DNA of 64,000 nt from contig JAFXUD010000059.1 of the NCBI GenBank assembly GCA_017535315.1, forward strand, positions 1 to 64,000, given 5' to 3'. Position numbers and translations under genes: made by a program. Positions within the stretch are counted from its first letter, which is position 1. Each line of letters starts with the position of its first letter. Shown in pieces: positions 17,044 to 25,187 of this stretch. The notes beneath the pieces are model-generated. The model was not told the DNA's origin. It worked only from the letters and a program-made list of their open reading frames with translations, and did no database searches. This stretch comes from Victivallales bacterium (GTDB lineage: Bacteria; Verrucomicrobiota; Lentisphaeria; Oligosphaerales; Oligosphaeraceae).

Positions 17044-17913
17044 ATGAAAAACAACTGGAAACAGCTTCTGCGCATGATGGTTCTCATTGCAACACTCGCG
17101 TGCACTGCCCTTTACGCGCAACAGGCAGCAGAAGAAGATGACGATGATGTCCTAGACCTCAATAAAATCGTCGTCAAAGGCGAGTTATACATCTGGAACC
17201 GCGTTTCCGATGTACTGGACCTGTTCAGGCTTGGAATCGGCGCGGGTGGCAGTGTCGGCGTTGATGCCTGCATAACCAAATACATGAACCTTGGCGCCAT
17301 GTACAACAAGGAACACGGCGTTGACTTCCCGCACTTCATCCCACCTTTCTGGCTGGCACACTACTATCAGCAAAAGCCGATCTTCAACATCCACGACGGG
17401 GATTACCAAACTTATGCAATCGGTCCCTTCCGCAAAGAAGAATTCTACCCAACCGACGCTAACGTGACCTTCACACACAATCCATGGGAAATCCGCCTGG
17501 AAGTCGCCATTCTTCTCCACGTCTATGCGGAAATTGACCTGGCGGAAATATTCGACTTTATTGCAGGCTTTGTCTGTTTCGACCCATCGGGAGACGACCA
17601 GGAGATTGATCCGTCCGCACGCAGAAAGCCCGTTGACCAGTTGGGACGCGGTGTCTGCAACATCTGCTTTGGCCTTCTGGAAATCCCCATCAATGTCCTT
17701 CGCGTCACCGAAGAGGAAGGCGATATGCCTGGAATCTCCAAGGGCGTTGCCCTCGGTGTCTGGCGAGGTCTTATCCGCGAAGTTGTTGGTGTCGTCGAAC
17801 TTGTGACCTTCCCCTTTGGCTGGACTCCCATCATCGAGCCAGAATATGTCATCCAGAAAACCAAAAGCAGCTACTGGACTGTCAGACGTCCCTCCTTCCA
17901 TAAACGTTATTGA
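17044..17913 (+). CDS. TIGR04073-type exosortase-associated secreted protein
   Basis: 289 residues with a signal peptide (MKNNWKQLLRMMVLIATLAC, cleaved near YAQQA) followed by an acidic stretch EEDDDD. The C-terminal ~90 residues match the TIGR04073 pattern: LGRGVCNICFGLLEIPINVL, then GISKGVALGVWRGLIREVVG, then VELVTFPFGW and PIIEPEYV. This family is found in PVC bacteria with exosortase/PEP-CTERM systems, but no exosortase gene lies in this window. The N-terminal half (VLDLNKIVVKGELYIWNRVS) is not familiar. AAGGAG lies ten bases upstream of ATG 17044. The gene has its own candidate promoter and a strong terminator, so it is transcribed alone. A cell-envelope function is likely but unproven. 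Confidence 0.75.
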   Translation: MKNNWKQLLRMMVLIATLACTALYAQQAAEEDDDDVLDLNKIVVKGELYIWNRVSDVLDLFRLGIGAGGSVGVDACITKYMNLGAMYNKEHGVDFPHFIPPFWLAHYYQQKPIFNIHDGDYQTYAIGPFRKEEFYPTDANVTFTHNPWEIRLEVAILLHVYAEIDLAEIFDFIAGFVCFDPSGDDQEIDPSARRKPVDQLGRGVCNICFGLLEIPINVLRVTEEEGDMPGISKGVALGVWRGLIREVVGVVELVTFPFGWTPIIEPEYVIQKTKSSYWTVRRPSFHKRY

Positions 17914-17979
17914 TTTCGAAAACGGCATCAGGGAACTGGTCAGAAGCCATTCTTGAACGTTCTCATCTTTCTGCCCTTC

Positions 17980-18024
17980 TTGCCCCGTGCCTTTTCGCTA
18001 AAGACGCGGGGCAATTCTTTTTTC
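17980..18024 (+). terminator. Intrinsic terminator after the TIGR04073-type gene
   Basis: TTGCCCCG (17980-17987) pairs perfectly with CGGGGCAA (18007-18014), followed by TTCTTTTTT (18015-18023). Confidence 0.85.
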
Positions 18025-18055
18025 TCCCCAAGCAACCTATCCACAAAAGAACTCT

Positions 18056-19123
18056 ATGCAAACATACATTGATTTACTTCGTGACCTGATGGCGTGTCGC
18101 TCGGTGACCCGCGATGTCCAGGCAGTCAACAAAGCCCAGGCCAAAATGAGGGCTTTTCTTGAAAGCAATGGCATTACATGCACCGTGGAAAACATCGACG
18201 GCCGCGATGTCGTCTATGCCACGACAGGTTCGGGGAAGGTCGCCGATGTCCTTCTCAATGCACATCTTGATGTCGTGCCACCTAATTGTCCAGAAGACCA
18301 TATTCTGAAAATAGAAGGCTCAAAACTTATAGGACGGGGAACCGACGACTGCCTTGGCTCGGCCATCAGCATCGCCAAAATCCTCATCGACCTAAAAGGC
18401 AAAGCGGATGTCTCCGCCTTTTTTTCCGCTGATGAGGAGACGGGTGGCCTGACCACGAGAGGCATGGTTGAACGCGGATACTCGGCACGTAAAATCGCGA
18501 TCATCGTCGATGCTGGAGCCTTCTCGGTCTCCATCGCCCAAAAAGGAATCCTTATCCTCCGCCTAAAAGCCACTGGCGTCGGCGGGCACTCCTCGGTTCC
18601 CTGGGCAAAGGACAATCCCATCGACAAACTCGTTGATGGCTATCTGCGTTTCCGCAACGCCTGGCCTTGGCATCCCAGTGCCGAGGACCAATGGCATAAC
18701 TCCATGACCCCATGCATTATTACTGGAGGATTCGCCGAAAACCAGATCCCTGACACCGCAGAAATGGTCATCAATATCCGCTATACTGAGGATGCTGATG
18801 AACAGACCATCATAAATCTGGCAAAAGAGACCACAGGCCTCGAAATCCTTGAAGCCAGGAGTTGCAAACCCATGTACTCCGATGAATCATCCCCGATGAT
18901 TCGCAGCCTCAAAGATGCCATTCAAACTGCTTTCCCTGACAAGCAGGTCACCTTTAGGCGCATGAACGGCGCCACGGATGCCCGCCACATGCGCTCCTTG
19001 GGCATTCCCGTCGCTATGATCGGCATCAACGGCGGCGGAGCCCATGCCGCCAATGAATGGCTCGATTTGGAAAATGCCAAGCAGTACATCCAGCTCCTTG
19101 AAGACTATATTTTGAAGCTTTGA
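18056..19123 (+). CDS. M20-family metallopeptidase (ArgE/DapE/CPG2-like)
   Basis: 355 residues. The metal-site motifs are in order: LLNAHLDVVP (His, Asp), GRGTDDCLGSAIS (bridging Asp, with D-D instead of the common D-x-K-G) and SADEETGG (catalytic Glu, metal Glu). GVGGHSSVPWAKDNP matches the dimerisation domain GHS motif, and the C-terminal AHAANEWLDLE carries the last His ligand. The enzyme hydrolyses an N-acyl amino acid, dipeptide or similar amide in the cytoplasm; which one cannot be told. The start ATG has no obvious Shine-Dalgarno. It stands alone between the terminator at 17980-18024 and the next secreted protein. Confidence 0.87.
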   Translation: MQTYIDLLRDLMACRSVTRDVQAVNKAQAKMRAFLESNGITCTVENIDGRDVVYATTGSGKVADVLLNAHLDVVPPNCPEDHILKIEGSKLIGRGTDDCLGSAISIAKILIDLKGKADVSAFFSADEETGGLTTRGMVERGYSARKIAIIVDAGAFSVSIAQKGILILRLKATGVGGHSSVPWAKDNPIDKLVDGYLRFRNAWPWHPSAEDQWHNSMTPCIITGGFAENQIPDTAEMVINIRYTEDADEQTIINLAKETTGLEILEARSCKPMYSDESSPMIRSLKDAIQTAFPDKQVTFRRMNGATDARHMRSLGIPVAMIGINGGGAHAANEWLDLENAKQYIQLLEDYILKL

Positions 19124-19238
19124 CTTGAGATGTGGGAATGTGGACGTGGGACGACGGACATAGGATACTCCGTCCTACGCCCAATGTGGTAAATAACCCT
19201 AAGCCTCTAAAACGCATAATTACCTTATTACCTTCACG

Positions 19239-19883
19239 ATGAAAATTCTGCCTCTATTCGGTTTGCTTTTTGTTCTGGGTGTATATGCCCAGGAGGTAAA
19301 CCATGACTCACCTGTCCCCCCGACGGTGCAGGAAGAGGCAACTGTACCCAAATCAGACAATGCCCAATCGCTCCAAAAAACAATCCTGAATGCCGTGCTA
19401 GAACAGAATCCAGGGATGAACGGGGACGAATTGCTGGACTTCTGTAACGAATATACCCCTGATCTACTGGATGAATGGAAACGCCTTTGCGCAGAACAGC
19501 CAGAAAAAGCCCAAAACTATCTGGAACTTTTGACAAAGCGTTTCCTCAAGGCACTTTCACTCCGCGAAAAAGACACCTCTGAATATGAGCGCTTTGTCAA
19601 TCAATTAAAAAACGAAACGCAAATACGAACGTTGAGCAGAAGAATCCAATTGCTGGACATCGAAGATGAAAACACCCTGGATGAACGTAGACAACTTAAA
19701 ATCCAGTTAGTCGCCCTGATGGAAAAAGCCTTTGACGAAGCCCAACTCCAACAGCAGATTGAAATCAACCGCCTGGAAAACGAGGTTAGAAATCTGCGCA
19801 ACCTCGCAGAGGAGCGGGCTGCCAACAAACAATTCATCCTCCGCCAGCGCTTCCTCCTCCTAACTGGAGAAGAATGGCCATAA
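19239..19883 (+). CDS. Hypothetical secreted protein with C-terminal coiled coil
   Basis: 214 residues. A short signal peptide (MKILPLFGLLFVLGVYA, cleavage before QEV) is followed by a Pro/Thr-rich linker, then a helical region. The last ~100 residues (RRIQLLDIEDENTLDERRQL onward, then QQIEINRLENEVRNLRNLAE) have heptad spacing typical of a coiled coil. No domain is recognised. The gap before it (19124-19238) contains GACGGA/TCCGTC (19153-19158 and 19169-19174), a short inverted repeat. The protein is probably periplasmic. Its position before the small basic protein gene is not informative. Confidence 0.65.
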   Translation: MKILPLFGLLFVLGVYAQEVNHDSPVPPTVQEEATVPKSDNAQSLQKTILNAVLEQNPGMNGDELLDFCNEYTPDLLDEWKRLCAEQPEKAQNYLELLTKRFLKALSLREKDTSEYERFVNQLKNETQIRTLSRRIQLLDIEDENTLDERRQLKIQLVALMEKAFDEAQLQQQIEINRLENEVRNLRNLAEERAANKQFILRQRFLLLTGEEWP

Positions 19884-20009
19884 CATCCAACGTTTTTTTG
19901 CCTTTCAAGTGGAAAATGGGCTGGCCATATTTGAAAAACGATGGTTTTGGCTTACATTATATGATATTCAATTGTTTTGTTTAAACTTAATGATATAAGG
20001 AGATTGAAA

Positions 20010-20165
20010 ATGTCCGTTCATCCCAGCCTGAAGACTCAGGGTGCCGTTGCTGAAAAGCGCAATGTTCTGAAACGTCATGAGCGCATTGACGTTCTGAAGA
20101 AAGAAGGCCGTTACAAAGACGGAGACAGAGCCTGGGGTCTGCCCAAGACCAAACCGCAGGATTGA
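20010..20165 (+). CDS. Small basic protein, TIGR04137 type (PVC marker)
   Basis: 51 residues from ATG 20010 (MSVHPSLKTQGAV...), preceded by AAGGAG eight bases upstream. The protein is very basic, with the pattern RNVLKRHERIDVLKKEGRY and then KDGDRAWGLPKTKP, which I recognise as the conserved small basic protein found across Chlamydiae, Verrucomicrobia, Lentisphaerae and Planctomycetes. Its length and the C-terminal GLPKTKP are typical. The function is unknown; ribosome association has been suggested from its charge. It has its own intrinsic terminator, as expected for an abundant single-gene transcript. An upstream in-frame start (19977) is rejected because the Shine-Dalgarno points to 20010. 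Confidence 0.87.
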   Translation: MSVHPSLKTQGAVAEKRNVLKRHERIDVLKKEGRYKDGDRAWGLPKTKPQD

Positions 20166-20200
20166 TCCTGTTTTTGCCGTAAAAAAACGAACCCCTGATG

Positions 20201-20239
20201 CCGCATTTCTTCTGATTTATTGAAGGATGCGGTTTTTTT
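20201..20239 (+). terminator. Intrinsic terminator after the small basic protein gene
   Basis: CCGCAT (20201-20206) pairs with ATGCGG (20227-20232), extended by TCTTC/GAAG pairing, followed by seven T (20233-20239). Confidence 0.8.
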
Positions 20240-20258
20240 GTTTCATGGAGGTAGAATC

Positions 20259-21143
20259 ATGACCCAGGAAAGCATAGAAGTCGTTGCCATTGACACTCCG
20301 AATGCGGATGTTCCAGTGTTAGAAGAGGCACTTTGCGCCTTGGAGCTGAATCCTTCGTCATTCAGTAATCTGGAAACTGGCATGGCCACGACCTTCCTTA
20401 TTGCCGAAAACAAGGTAGAAGCAGAAAAACTGGCCGTCTCCACGACTGAGTATCTTCGAAGTTGGAGGGAAATGTTCTCGGCGGAGCCGAAGCTCTCCAC
20501 AAAGACCATGCGACAGGAAGACTGGGCAAACTCCTGGAAAAAGCATTTTCACACCTTCCGCGCATCTGAAAGACTGGTTGTCAAGCCTAGTTGGGAAGAA
20601 TATACGCCAGACCACGGGGATATCGTCATCCCCATTGACCCAGGCATGTGCTTCGGCACAGGCTATCATGGCACAACTATGGCCTGTCTTCAATATCTTG
20701 ACAAACTACAGGCAAAGCATGGAACTCTCTCATTCATCGATGCAGGGACAGGCTCAGGCATCCTTTCCATCGGTGCACGCCTGCTAGGGTACTCTCCCAT
20801 CCATGCCTTCGACAACGACCCGCAGTGCATTCCAACCGCCCTCGAGAACCTGAAGTTGGCTGGGTTCACGGATGTGGAAGTGACCTGCGCGCCGCTTGGA
20901 GAATACATCCCCGAAAAGCCTGCCGATGTCGTTGCCGCCAACATCCTGTGCTGTGTGCTTATAGAGCAAGTTAAGGATGTCATCGCCTTGGTCCGTCCAG
21001 GCGGCTATCTCATTCTTTCAGGCATCCTGACCGAACAATACCCAGAACTACGGAATACATTCACGGCAAATGCCTGCGTTGAACTCGAAAACGTCACCAT
21101 CAAGGAATGGACCAGCGGTCTCTTCAAGGTGCAACTACAATAA
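20259..21143 (+). CDS. prmA: Ribosomal protein L11 methyltransferase
   Basis: 294 residues from ATG 20259, with GGAGG seven bases upstream. The PrmA signatures are present: IDPGMCFGTGYHGTTMACLQ (family motif DPGxAFGTGxHxTT), the SAM-binding FIDAGTGSGILSIGARLLG (motif I), AFDNDPQCIPTALENL (acidic loop) and VVAANILCCVLI (ANI motif). The N-terminal ~100 residues are the L11-recognition domain. It would trimethylate lysines and the N-terminus of ribosomal protein L11. It is not in an obvious operon. An earlier in-frame start would sit inside the terminator of the previous gene. Confidence 0.93.
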   Translation: MTQESIEVVAIDTPNADVPVLEEALCALELNPSSFSNLETGMATTFLIAENKVEAEKLAVSTTEYLRSWREMFSAEPKLSTKTMRQEDWANSWKKHFHTFRASERLVVKPSWEEYTPDHGDIVIPIDPGMCFGTGYHGTTMACLQYLDKLQAKHGTLSFIDAGTGSGILSIGARLLGYSPIHAFDNDPQCIPTALENLKLAGFTDVEVTCAPLGEYIPEKPADVVAANILCCVLIEQVKDVIALVRPGGYLILSGILTEQYPELRNTFTANACVELENVTIKEWTSGLFKVQLQ

Positions 21144-21193
21144 TTGCAAACAATGGGACAGAGTCAGAATTTTACTCTTTCTCATTTGGCTTT

Positions 21194-21223
21194 TTGAAAA
21201 AACATGCCATATTAACATATAAG
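21194..21223 (+). promoter_or_regulatory. Candidate promoter for the small lipoprotein gene
   Basis: TTGAAA (21194-21199), an 18-base spacer and TATAAG (21218-21223), 37 bases before the start codon at 21260. Confidence 0.55.
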
Positions 21224-21259
21224 CGTTTTTATGACTATTAAATAAAGGGAATCCTGAAA

Positions 21260-21664
21260 ATGAAAAAAACACTCTCGTTGATCGTGATGATGTCGTGCAC
21301 ACTCCTCTTCTGCTCCTGCAAGAGCACGGCACAAAAGCAGCCTGCAGGTGCTAGCCAGGAAAGATATTTTCTCGGTACATACAGCGCGGTCTTCCCATGC
21401 AGTCTCCGTATGATGGACAAGGCAGTGCGGGAAACTTGCGCAAAATCGAGGCTCATTGAGGTCAACCGAAGCAATAGCATCACCACCTGCTCATACCTCT
21501 ACAAGGATGTCAACAACATCCCTCTGCGCATCAACCTTGAGGAATGCAAGGATGGTACTGTAAAAATCAAGATGAAAATCGGTTCCATGGGCGACAAGGA
21601 ATCCTGCCAGCTCATTCTCATTGAGTTGGACAACAATCTCCGCACTCAGGGGGCGCAGTTCTGA
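21260..21664 (+). CDS. Small lipoprotein, DUF3568-like
   Basis: 134 residues with a lipoprotein signal peptide: MKKTLSLIVMMSCTLLFCSC, lipobox LLFCSC, lipidated Cys near residue 20. The mature part (YFLGTYSAVFPCSLRMMDKA, then IPLRINLEECKDGTVKIKMK, IGSMGDKESCQLILIELDNN) resembles DUF3568 proteins, which keep an aromatic start, a beta-sheet core and a final GDExxS helix. That match is by eye and is moderate. It has a candidate promoter and a double-hairpin terminator, so it is probably monocistronic. It is likely anchored in the outer or inner membrane; its function is unknown. Confidence 0.65.
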   Translation: MKKTLSLIVMMSCTLLFCSCKSTAQKQPAGASQERYFLGTYSAVFPCSLRMMDKAVRETCAKSRLIEVNRSNSITTCSYLYKDVNNIPLRINLEECKDGTVKIKMKIGSMGDKESCQLILIELDNNLRTQGAQF

Positions 21665-21670
21665 CGCACT

Positions 21671-21724
21671 GACAGGTCTCAACCTGTCTCTAGACGCAAG
21701 GCCGCTTGGGTCTTGCGTTTTTTG
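21671..21724 (+). terminator. Double-hairpin terminator after the lipoprotein gene
   Basis: The first hairpin is GACAGGT (21671-21677) with ACCTGTC (21682-21688). The second is ACGCAAG (21694-21700) with CTTGCGT (21712-21718), which runs straight into a T-run (21718-21723). Confidence 0.83.
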
Positions 21725-21776
21725 TTTTTCAACTCCGATTTGCCTTATTCCAAATTGATTCAAGGAGATTTCACGC

Positions 21777-22607
21777 ATGAAGATATCCGTCATGACCTTC
21801 CCCTTCCACAATCTTTTTGCAGCTGACGACAAGAACATAGTCGATTTCCTGCAAAAAATCCAAGCGGCTGGAGCCACTGGCATTGAGACGATGTTCGGCT
21901 GGGAGACAAAAGCCCCTGCCTCTTGGAAATGCCTCTGTGACACTGCAAAATCCCTTGGCATCCAGCAGGCCTGCTATGACGTAGGCATCAACCTCATCTA
22001 CACTAGCAGAGAGGAATACTCTGACATCTCCGCACGCGCCAAGAATCAAATCGTCTTCTGCCGCGAAACTTTGGACTGCGGTGTCGCCATGTTCTACAAT
22101 TCAAGACCCCCTGAAGGCATGCCCTACCCAGAAGGACGCAAAATCTTCGGCGAAATGATGAATGAGCTCTCCGAATATGCAGCCTCCTACAACGTCAAAA
22201 TCTGCACGGAGGACTTCGACCCCAAACCCGATTTTGTCTGCTCTGCTGACACTTGTCTGGAAGCTCTTTCCTATGCGCCCAACGCAGGACTGGCCTTCGA
22301 CACAGGCAACTTCCTCATCGCCGATGACAATCCAAAGGATATCTACCCGCGCGTAAAGGACCGTATCTTCCATGTCCATGTGAAAGAGAAAAAAGAGGTT
22401 GCCCCCGATGCCGTGGAAAAACCGCAGAAATCGCTGGCAGGCAAATGCTACGTCTCCGCACCATTCGGTGAAGGAAATGCCAACATCGCCGACTGCGTGG
22501 CCATGCTAAAGACGGATGGCTACCAAGGCTGGCTCTCCGTCGAATCCTTCCTCGGCCCAGAGGACGCTATTCGCGGCACCGCCTTTCTCGCTAAACTATC
22601 CAAATAA
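21777..22607 (+). CDS. Sugar phosphate isomerase/epimerase (xylose isomerase-like TIM barrel)
   Basis: 276 residues of the AP endonuclease family 2/xylose isomerase-like TIM barrel. The metal-ligand regions can be seen: ATGIETMFGW (Glu at strand 2), CTEDFDPK (Glu at strand 5), AFDTGNFLIADDNPKD (Asp at strand 6), FHVHVKEKK (His at strand 7) and GWLSVESFLGPEDA (Glu at strand 8). It probably interconverts a keto-sugar or inositol intermediate, as such proteins often accompany Gfo/Idh/MocA oxidoreductases; none is adjacent here. AAGGAG lies ten bases upstream. The reaction cannot be specified. Confidence 0.85.
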   Translation: MKISVMTFPFHNLFAADDKNIVDFLQKIQAAGATGIETMFGWETKAPASWKCLCDTAKSLGIQQACYDVGINLIYTSREEYSDISARAKNQIVFCRETLDCGVAMFYNSRPPEGMPYPEGRKIFGEMMNELSEYAASYNVKICTEDFDPKPDFVCSADTCLEALSYAPNAGLAFDTGNFLIADDNPKDIYPRVKDRIFHVHVKEKKEVAPDAVEKPQKSLAGKCYVSAPFGEGNANIADCVAMLKTDGYQGWLSVESFLGPEDAIRGTAFLAKLSK

Positions 22608-22827
22608 TCAGAGGGGCTGCACCTGTCCGGTGCGCCACGCTTTAGCGCGGTGAAATTCCTGATGCCAAACCGCGGCGCACCGAACAAGCCACATGCAACA
22701 AAGGGGGCGGAGGGCTTGTCCCCGTCTTTTTCCGCCAGCACGAGTGAATTAAGAGGCGTTGCAAAGACATTGTTGAGTTGGCATAATTTTTTTCGACGAC
22801 GAGACGTCGTCGTTACACCCTACGTCG
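22608..22827. other. Structured non-coding gap: nested hairpin plus a dispersed hairpin repeat
   Basis: CGGTGCGCC (22628-22636) pairs with GGCGCACCG (22674-22682), with CGCGGT (22646-22651) and ACCGCG (22669-22674) inside. This may end transcription of the isomerase gene. Further on, CGACGAC (22794-22800) and GTCGTCG (22806-22812) form the hairpin repeat shared with 59.8 kb. No gene is supported. Confidence 0.6.
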
Positions 22828-22837
22828 TTACACCCTA
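22794..22837. repeat. Hairpin repeat copy and 15-bp tandem repeat
   Basis: The hairpin CGACGAC-GAGAC-GTCGTCG (22794-22812) is followed by TTACACC. The 15-mer CGTCGTTACACCCTA is present twice in tandem (22808-22822 and 22823-22837); the second copy enters the 3' end of the exonuclease gene. A related copy lies at 59804-59829. Confidence 0.7.
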
Positions 22838-23403
22838 CTCAGCAGTTCCACGCTCCACTCTCCCCAATTGGTAGTGCAAAGGTGCTCCAGAAGACAGGCA
22901 CAGCCAACGGCGTCATAGAAGGCGTCGTGAGGGGCTAGACCATGGCATATCTCATCCACCCGTTGCTTCAGGGACAATGTCTCCAGCAAGTCGGAGAGGG
23001 CATAGCTTTCGAGTTTGTAGGTCAGACGCGCGATGCGCAAGGTGTCAATCCAAGGGCCGAACTCATGCATGGGGAAGGCCTGCCGCAGCATTTTGCGTTC
23101 CGTCGGGACATTATGCGCCACTAGAACAGCACCCTCCAGCCAAGTACTTACTTCTGGCCACTCCTGCACCAGCGAGTTGCACTGAGCTAGTTCCTCGCGC
23201 ATCTCCGCCCAGCGTCCAGGCGTATAAGGGCTGAAATGATAGTCGGCGGGAACTCGGAGATAGCGAGAAAACCCCTCTTCCGACACGACCTTTCCCTTTC
23301 GCATCCTCACCATGCCTATCTGCCAGGGGAGGTTTTGCTGCCCCTTGACCTGCCCTGTTGTCTCAAAATCCAGGGCTACAACTTTTGCATCCTCCAGACG
23401 CAT
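22828..23403 (-). CDS. DEDDh 3'-5' exonuclease domain protein (DnaQ-like)
   Basis: 191 residues. ExoI is VVALDFETTG (D-x-E), ExoII is the region around LVAHNVPTERKMLR (HN-x-x-x-E/D), and ExoIIIe is H-DAFYDAVGCACLLEHL (H-x4-D), all the catalytic residues of a DnaQ/epsilon-type exonuclease. It is shorter than E. coli DnaQ (243 aa) and lacks an obvious polymerase-binding tail. It is the last gene of a minus-strand run (flavin reductase stop at 23407), so it may be expressed with that operon although unrelated by function. Its last bases overlap the repeat region at 22808-22837. Confidence 0.86.
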   Translation of the reverse strand: MRLEDAKVVALDFETTGQVKGQQNLPWQIGMVRMRKGKVVSEEGFSRYLRVPADYHFSPYTPGRWAEMREELAQCNSLVQEWPEVSTWLEGAVLVAHNVPTERKMLRQAFPMHEFGPWIDTLRIARLTYKLESYALSDLLETLSLKQRVDEICHGLAPHDAFYDAVGCACLLEHLCTTNWGEWSVELLSRV

Positions 23404-23406
23404 CCG

Positions 23407-24060
23407 TTATTTCCGCTTCACCGAGAAACCGAAAAAACCAAGACGACGCCCCAGAACAAAATACTCGCCATGGGCGTAGGCAAGCAAGTCTGCATGCTCC
23501 AGACGAAACTTTCCTTTCTTATCCAGCAATTCCTCTGAAACCTGCACGGAGACGACTTCCGCAAGGAAAAGCACATGGCTCCCCAGCTTATGGGTGCTTT
23601 TCACACGGCATTCAATATTGACGGGAGACTCCGCAATGCCTGGGGCTGAAACGACATTCGACTTCAGCTTTGTCAATCCCGTCATGGCAAACTTATCGAC
23701 ATCGCGACCCGACTTTACGCCGCACATGTCCGTTGCCTTCGCCAAGTCGGCTGTCGTCACATTGACGACAAACTCACGGGTTTTGCTGATGATTTCATAA
23801 GAAAAGCGCTCAGGACGAATGGAGACCGATAGCATCGGCGGATCGGAGCAGACGGTACCCGCCCAAGCCAGCGTGATGATGTTTGGCTCATACCCATCCT
23901 TGCCACCACAGCTTACCATCACGGCAGGCACAGGAGCCAGCATCGTCCCTGGCTTCCAAGTACGCTTCGCTATTTCCTGCGCACTTTGAAGTGACGCTCG
24001 GTCAGGACGGACCTTAGGGGAGCCATGTTTTTTACCAGATGCAATCCGCATATCTATCAC
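23407..24060 (-). CDS. Flavin reductase family protein
   Basis: 217 residues, split-barrel FMN-binding fold. PVPAVMVSCGGKDGYEPNII followed by TLAWAGTVCSDPPMLSVSIR is the classical opening of DIM6/NTAB-type flavin reductase-like proteins, and FVVNVTTADLAKATDMCGV continues the FMN-binding region. It would bind FMN and reduce it, or act as a flavoprotein of unknown substrate. GTG is the start codon, overlapping the stop of the upstream gene as GTGA (24057-24060); an in-frame ATG three codons later is possible. The first 30 residues are basic and not typical. Confidence 0.86.
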   Translation of the reverse strand: MIDMRIASGKKHGSPKVRPDRASLQSAQEIAKRTWKPGTMLAPVPAVMVSCGGKDGYEPNIITLAWAGTVCSDPPMLSVSIRPERFSYEIISKTREFVVNVTTADLAKATDMCGVKSGRDVDKFAMTGLTKLKSNVVSAPGIAESPVNIECRVKSTHKLGSHVLFLAEVVSVQVSEELLDKKGKFRLEHADLLAYAHGEYFVLGRRLGFFGFSVKRK

Positions 24061-25112
24061 TTAAGTATGATTTCACAAATCCAAAGGATATCGCCTCTTC
24101 CCGTGGGACCGCCCCCCTTGGGCTGCCAAAAGCGGAAGCTGCGCCCCGTGGCGGGAGCCTTTAAAGTAAAGGAAGTCGTCAAGGTGTCCTTCTGTCCCGC
24201 GTCGGGCGTTCCAGCAAGTTTCACCCATTTATCGCCTTGAAGCATCTGAAGCTCCACTTTTTTTGAGCTGTTTTCGAGGCGTGGCCAGAAGATGTAGCCT
24301 TCCTTCACAGTAACGTCCTTTTTGAAATCCATCCTCACCCAATGCTCCGTGGGTATCTCAGCGGAAGCCCATGTGACATCTCCGCCAGCAGAGCTTCCTG
24401 GCAACTTCAGCACGCCATCGTTGAGTGGTGCCAGAGAGTTGTAGCCGTCGTAGCAGGAATCTACGGTAATCTTGGCAAGACCATTCTGTGGGTTCAGGAG
24501 GGTGTTCTTGTCCGCATACCTGAAATGAAGCGTCACCTCGGTCGTGTTAGCCTCTGGGGCACTGTCAACCACACGGATTTTCACAGCGTGGTTTCCCATG
24601 ATCTTCTGCTCCATCGTCAGCTTCCCATCGGCCTTGTTTCCATCAAGAGCAAACTCAATAGGTGCATCATCCAACAGGAAAACCGTTTGCTTAGCATCAA
24701 TCAAATTATCAACATCCACTGCGCTCCAGCCGATGGTATTCACCACGACATCATCAGGCACCGAAACAACGTTCTTCTCAACTTTCATAGGTTTGCCGTT
24801 TACAAGAAGACTCTTGAGTTCTGGTGCCTTCCTGTCATTGATGTTCCAATCCTTCGCAGGATTCACCAGCAGAAGCAGTTCCTTTCCGTCTGCGGGGGGC
24901 TGAAGAGTCATCGAAAGTCCCTTGTCCGTCGCGGTGAATGGCACGGGCACCCATGCGCAATCCAAGCCAGCAGGCTTGCTGACAATCGTCGCCCCCGCCT
25001 CGCCAGGTATTGTCAGCGTAGTCTGCGACGTCGCATACAGCCTGATGACATCAGCCCCTACAAACAGCGGCAAAACAGCCAGAACGGTAGCCAGTTTCTT
25101 CATCGTTTTCAT
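24057..25112 (-). CDS. Hypothetical secreted protein with C-terminal discoidin-like domain
   Basis: 351 residues with a signal peptide (MKTMKKLATVLAVLPLFVGA, cleavage before DVIRL). The C-terminal ~130 residues (KITVDSCYDGYNSLAPLNDG then WASAEIPTEHWVRMDFKKDV and YIFWPRLENSSKKVELQM) have the pattern of a galactose-binding/F5-8 type C domain, used to bind carbohydrates. The N-terminal part has beta-rich repeats and no recognised family. It lies directly downstream of the DUF4091 protein gene (75-base gap) and overlaps the flavin reductase. A secreted sugar-binding accessory to the DUF4091 protein is a fair guess, not shown. Confidence 0.62.
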   Translation of the reverse strand: MKTMKKLATVLAVLPLFVGADVIRLYATSQTTLTIPGEAGATIVSKPAGLDCAWVPVPFTATDKGLSMTLQPPADGKELLLLVNPAKDWNINDRKAPELKSLLVNGKPMKVEKNVVSVPDDVVVNTIGWSAVDVDNLIDAKQTVFLLDDAPIEFALDGNKADGKLTMEQKIMGNHAVKIRVVDSAPEANTTEVTLHFRYADKNTLLNPQNGLAKITVDSCYDGYNSLAPLNDGVLKLPGSSAGGDVTWASAEIPTEHWVRMDFKKDVTVKEGYIFWPRLENSSKKVELQMLQGDKWVKLAGTPDAGQKDTLTTSFTLKAPATGRSFRFWQPKGGGPTGRGDILWICEIILK

Positions 25113-25187
25113 CTTTAGTTAATCCAATGTTGTTCTGAGAATCATTCATCCGTTGTAGCCTAGAAAATCTAGTACTACCATGAAGCA

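Noticed and set aside
22808-22837. Possible CRISPR-like repeat
   Set aside because: Two 15-mers in direct contact with no spacers and no cas genes nearby.
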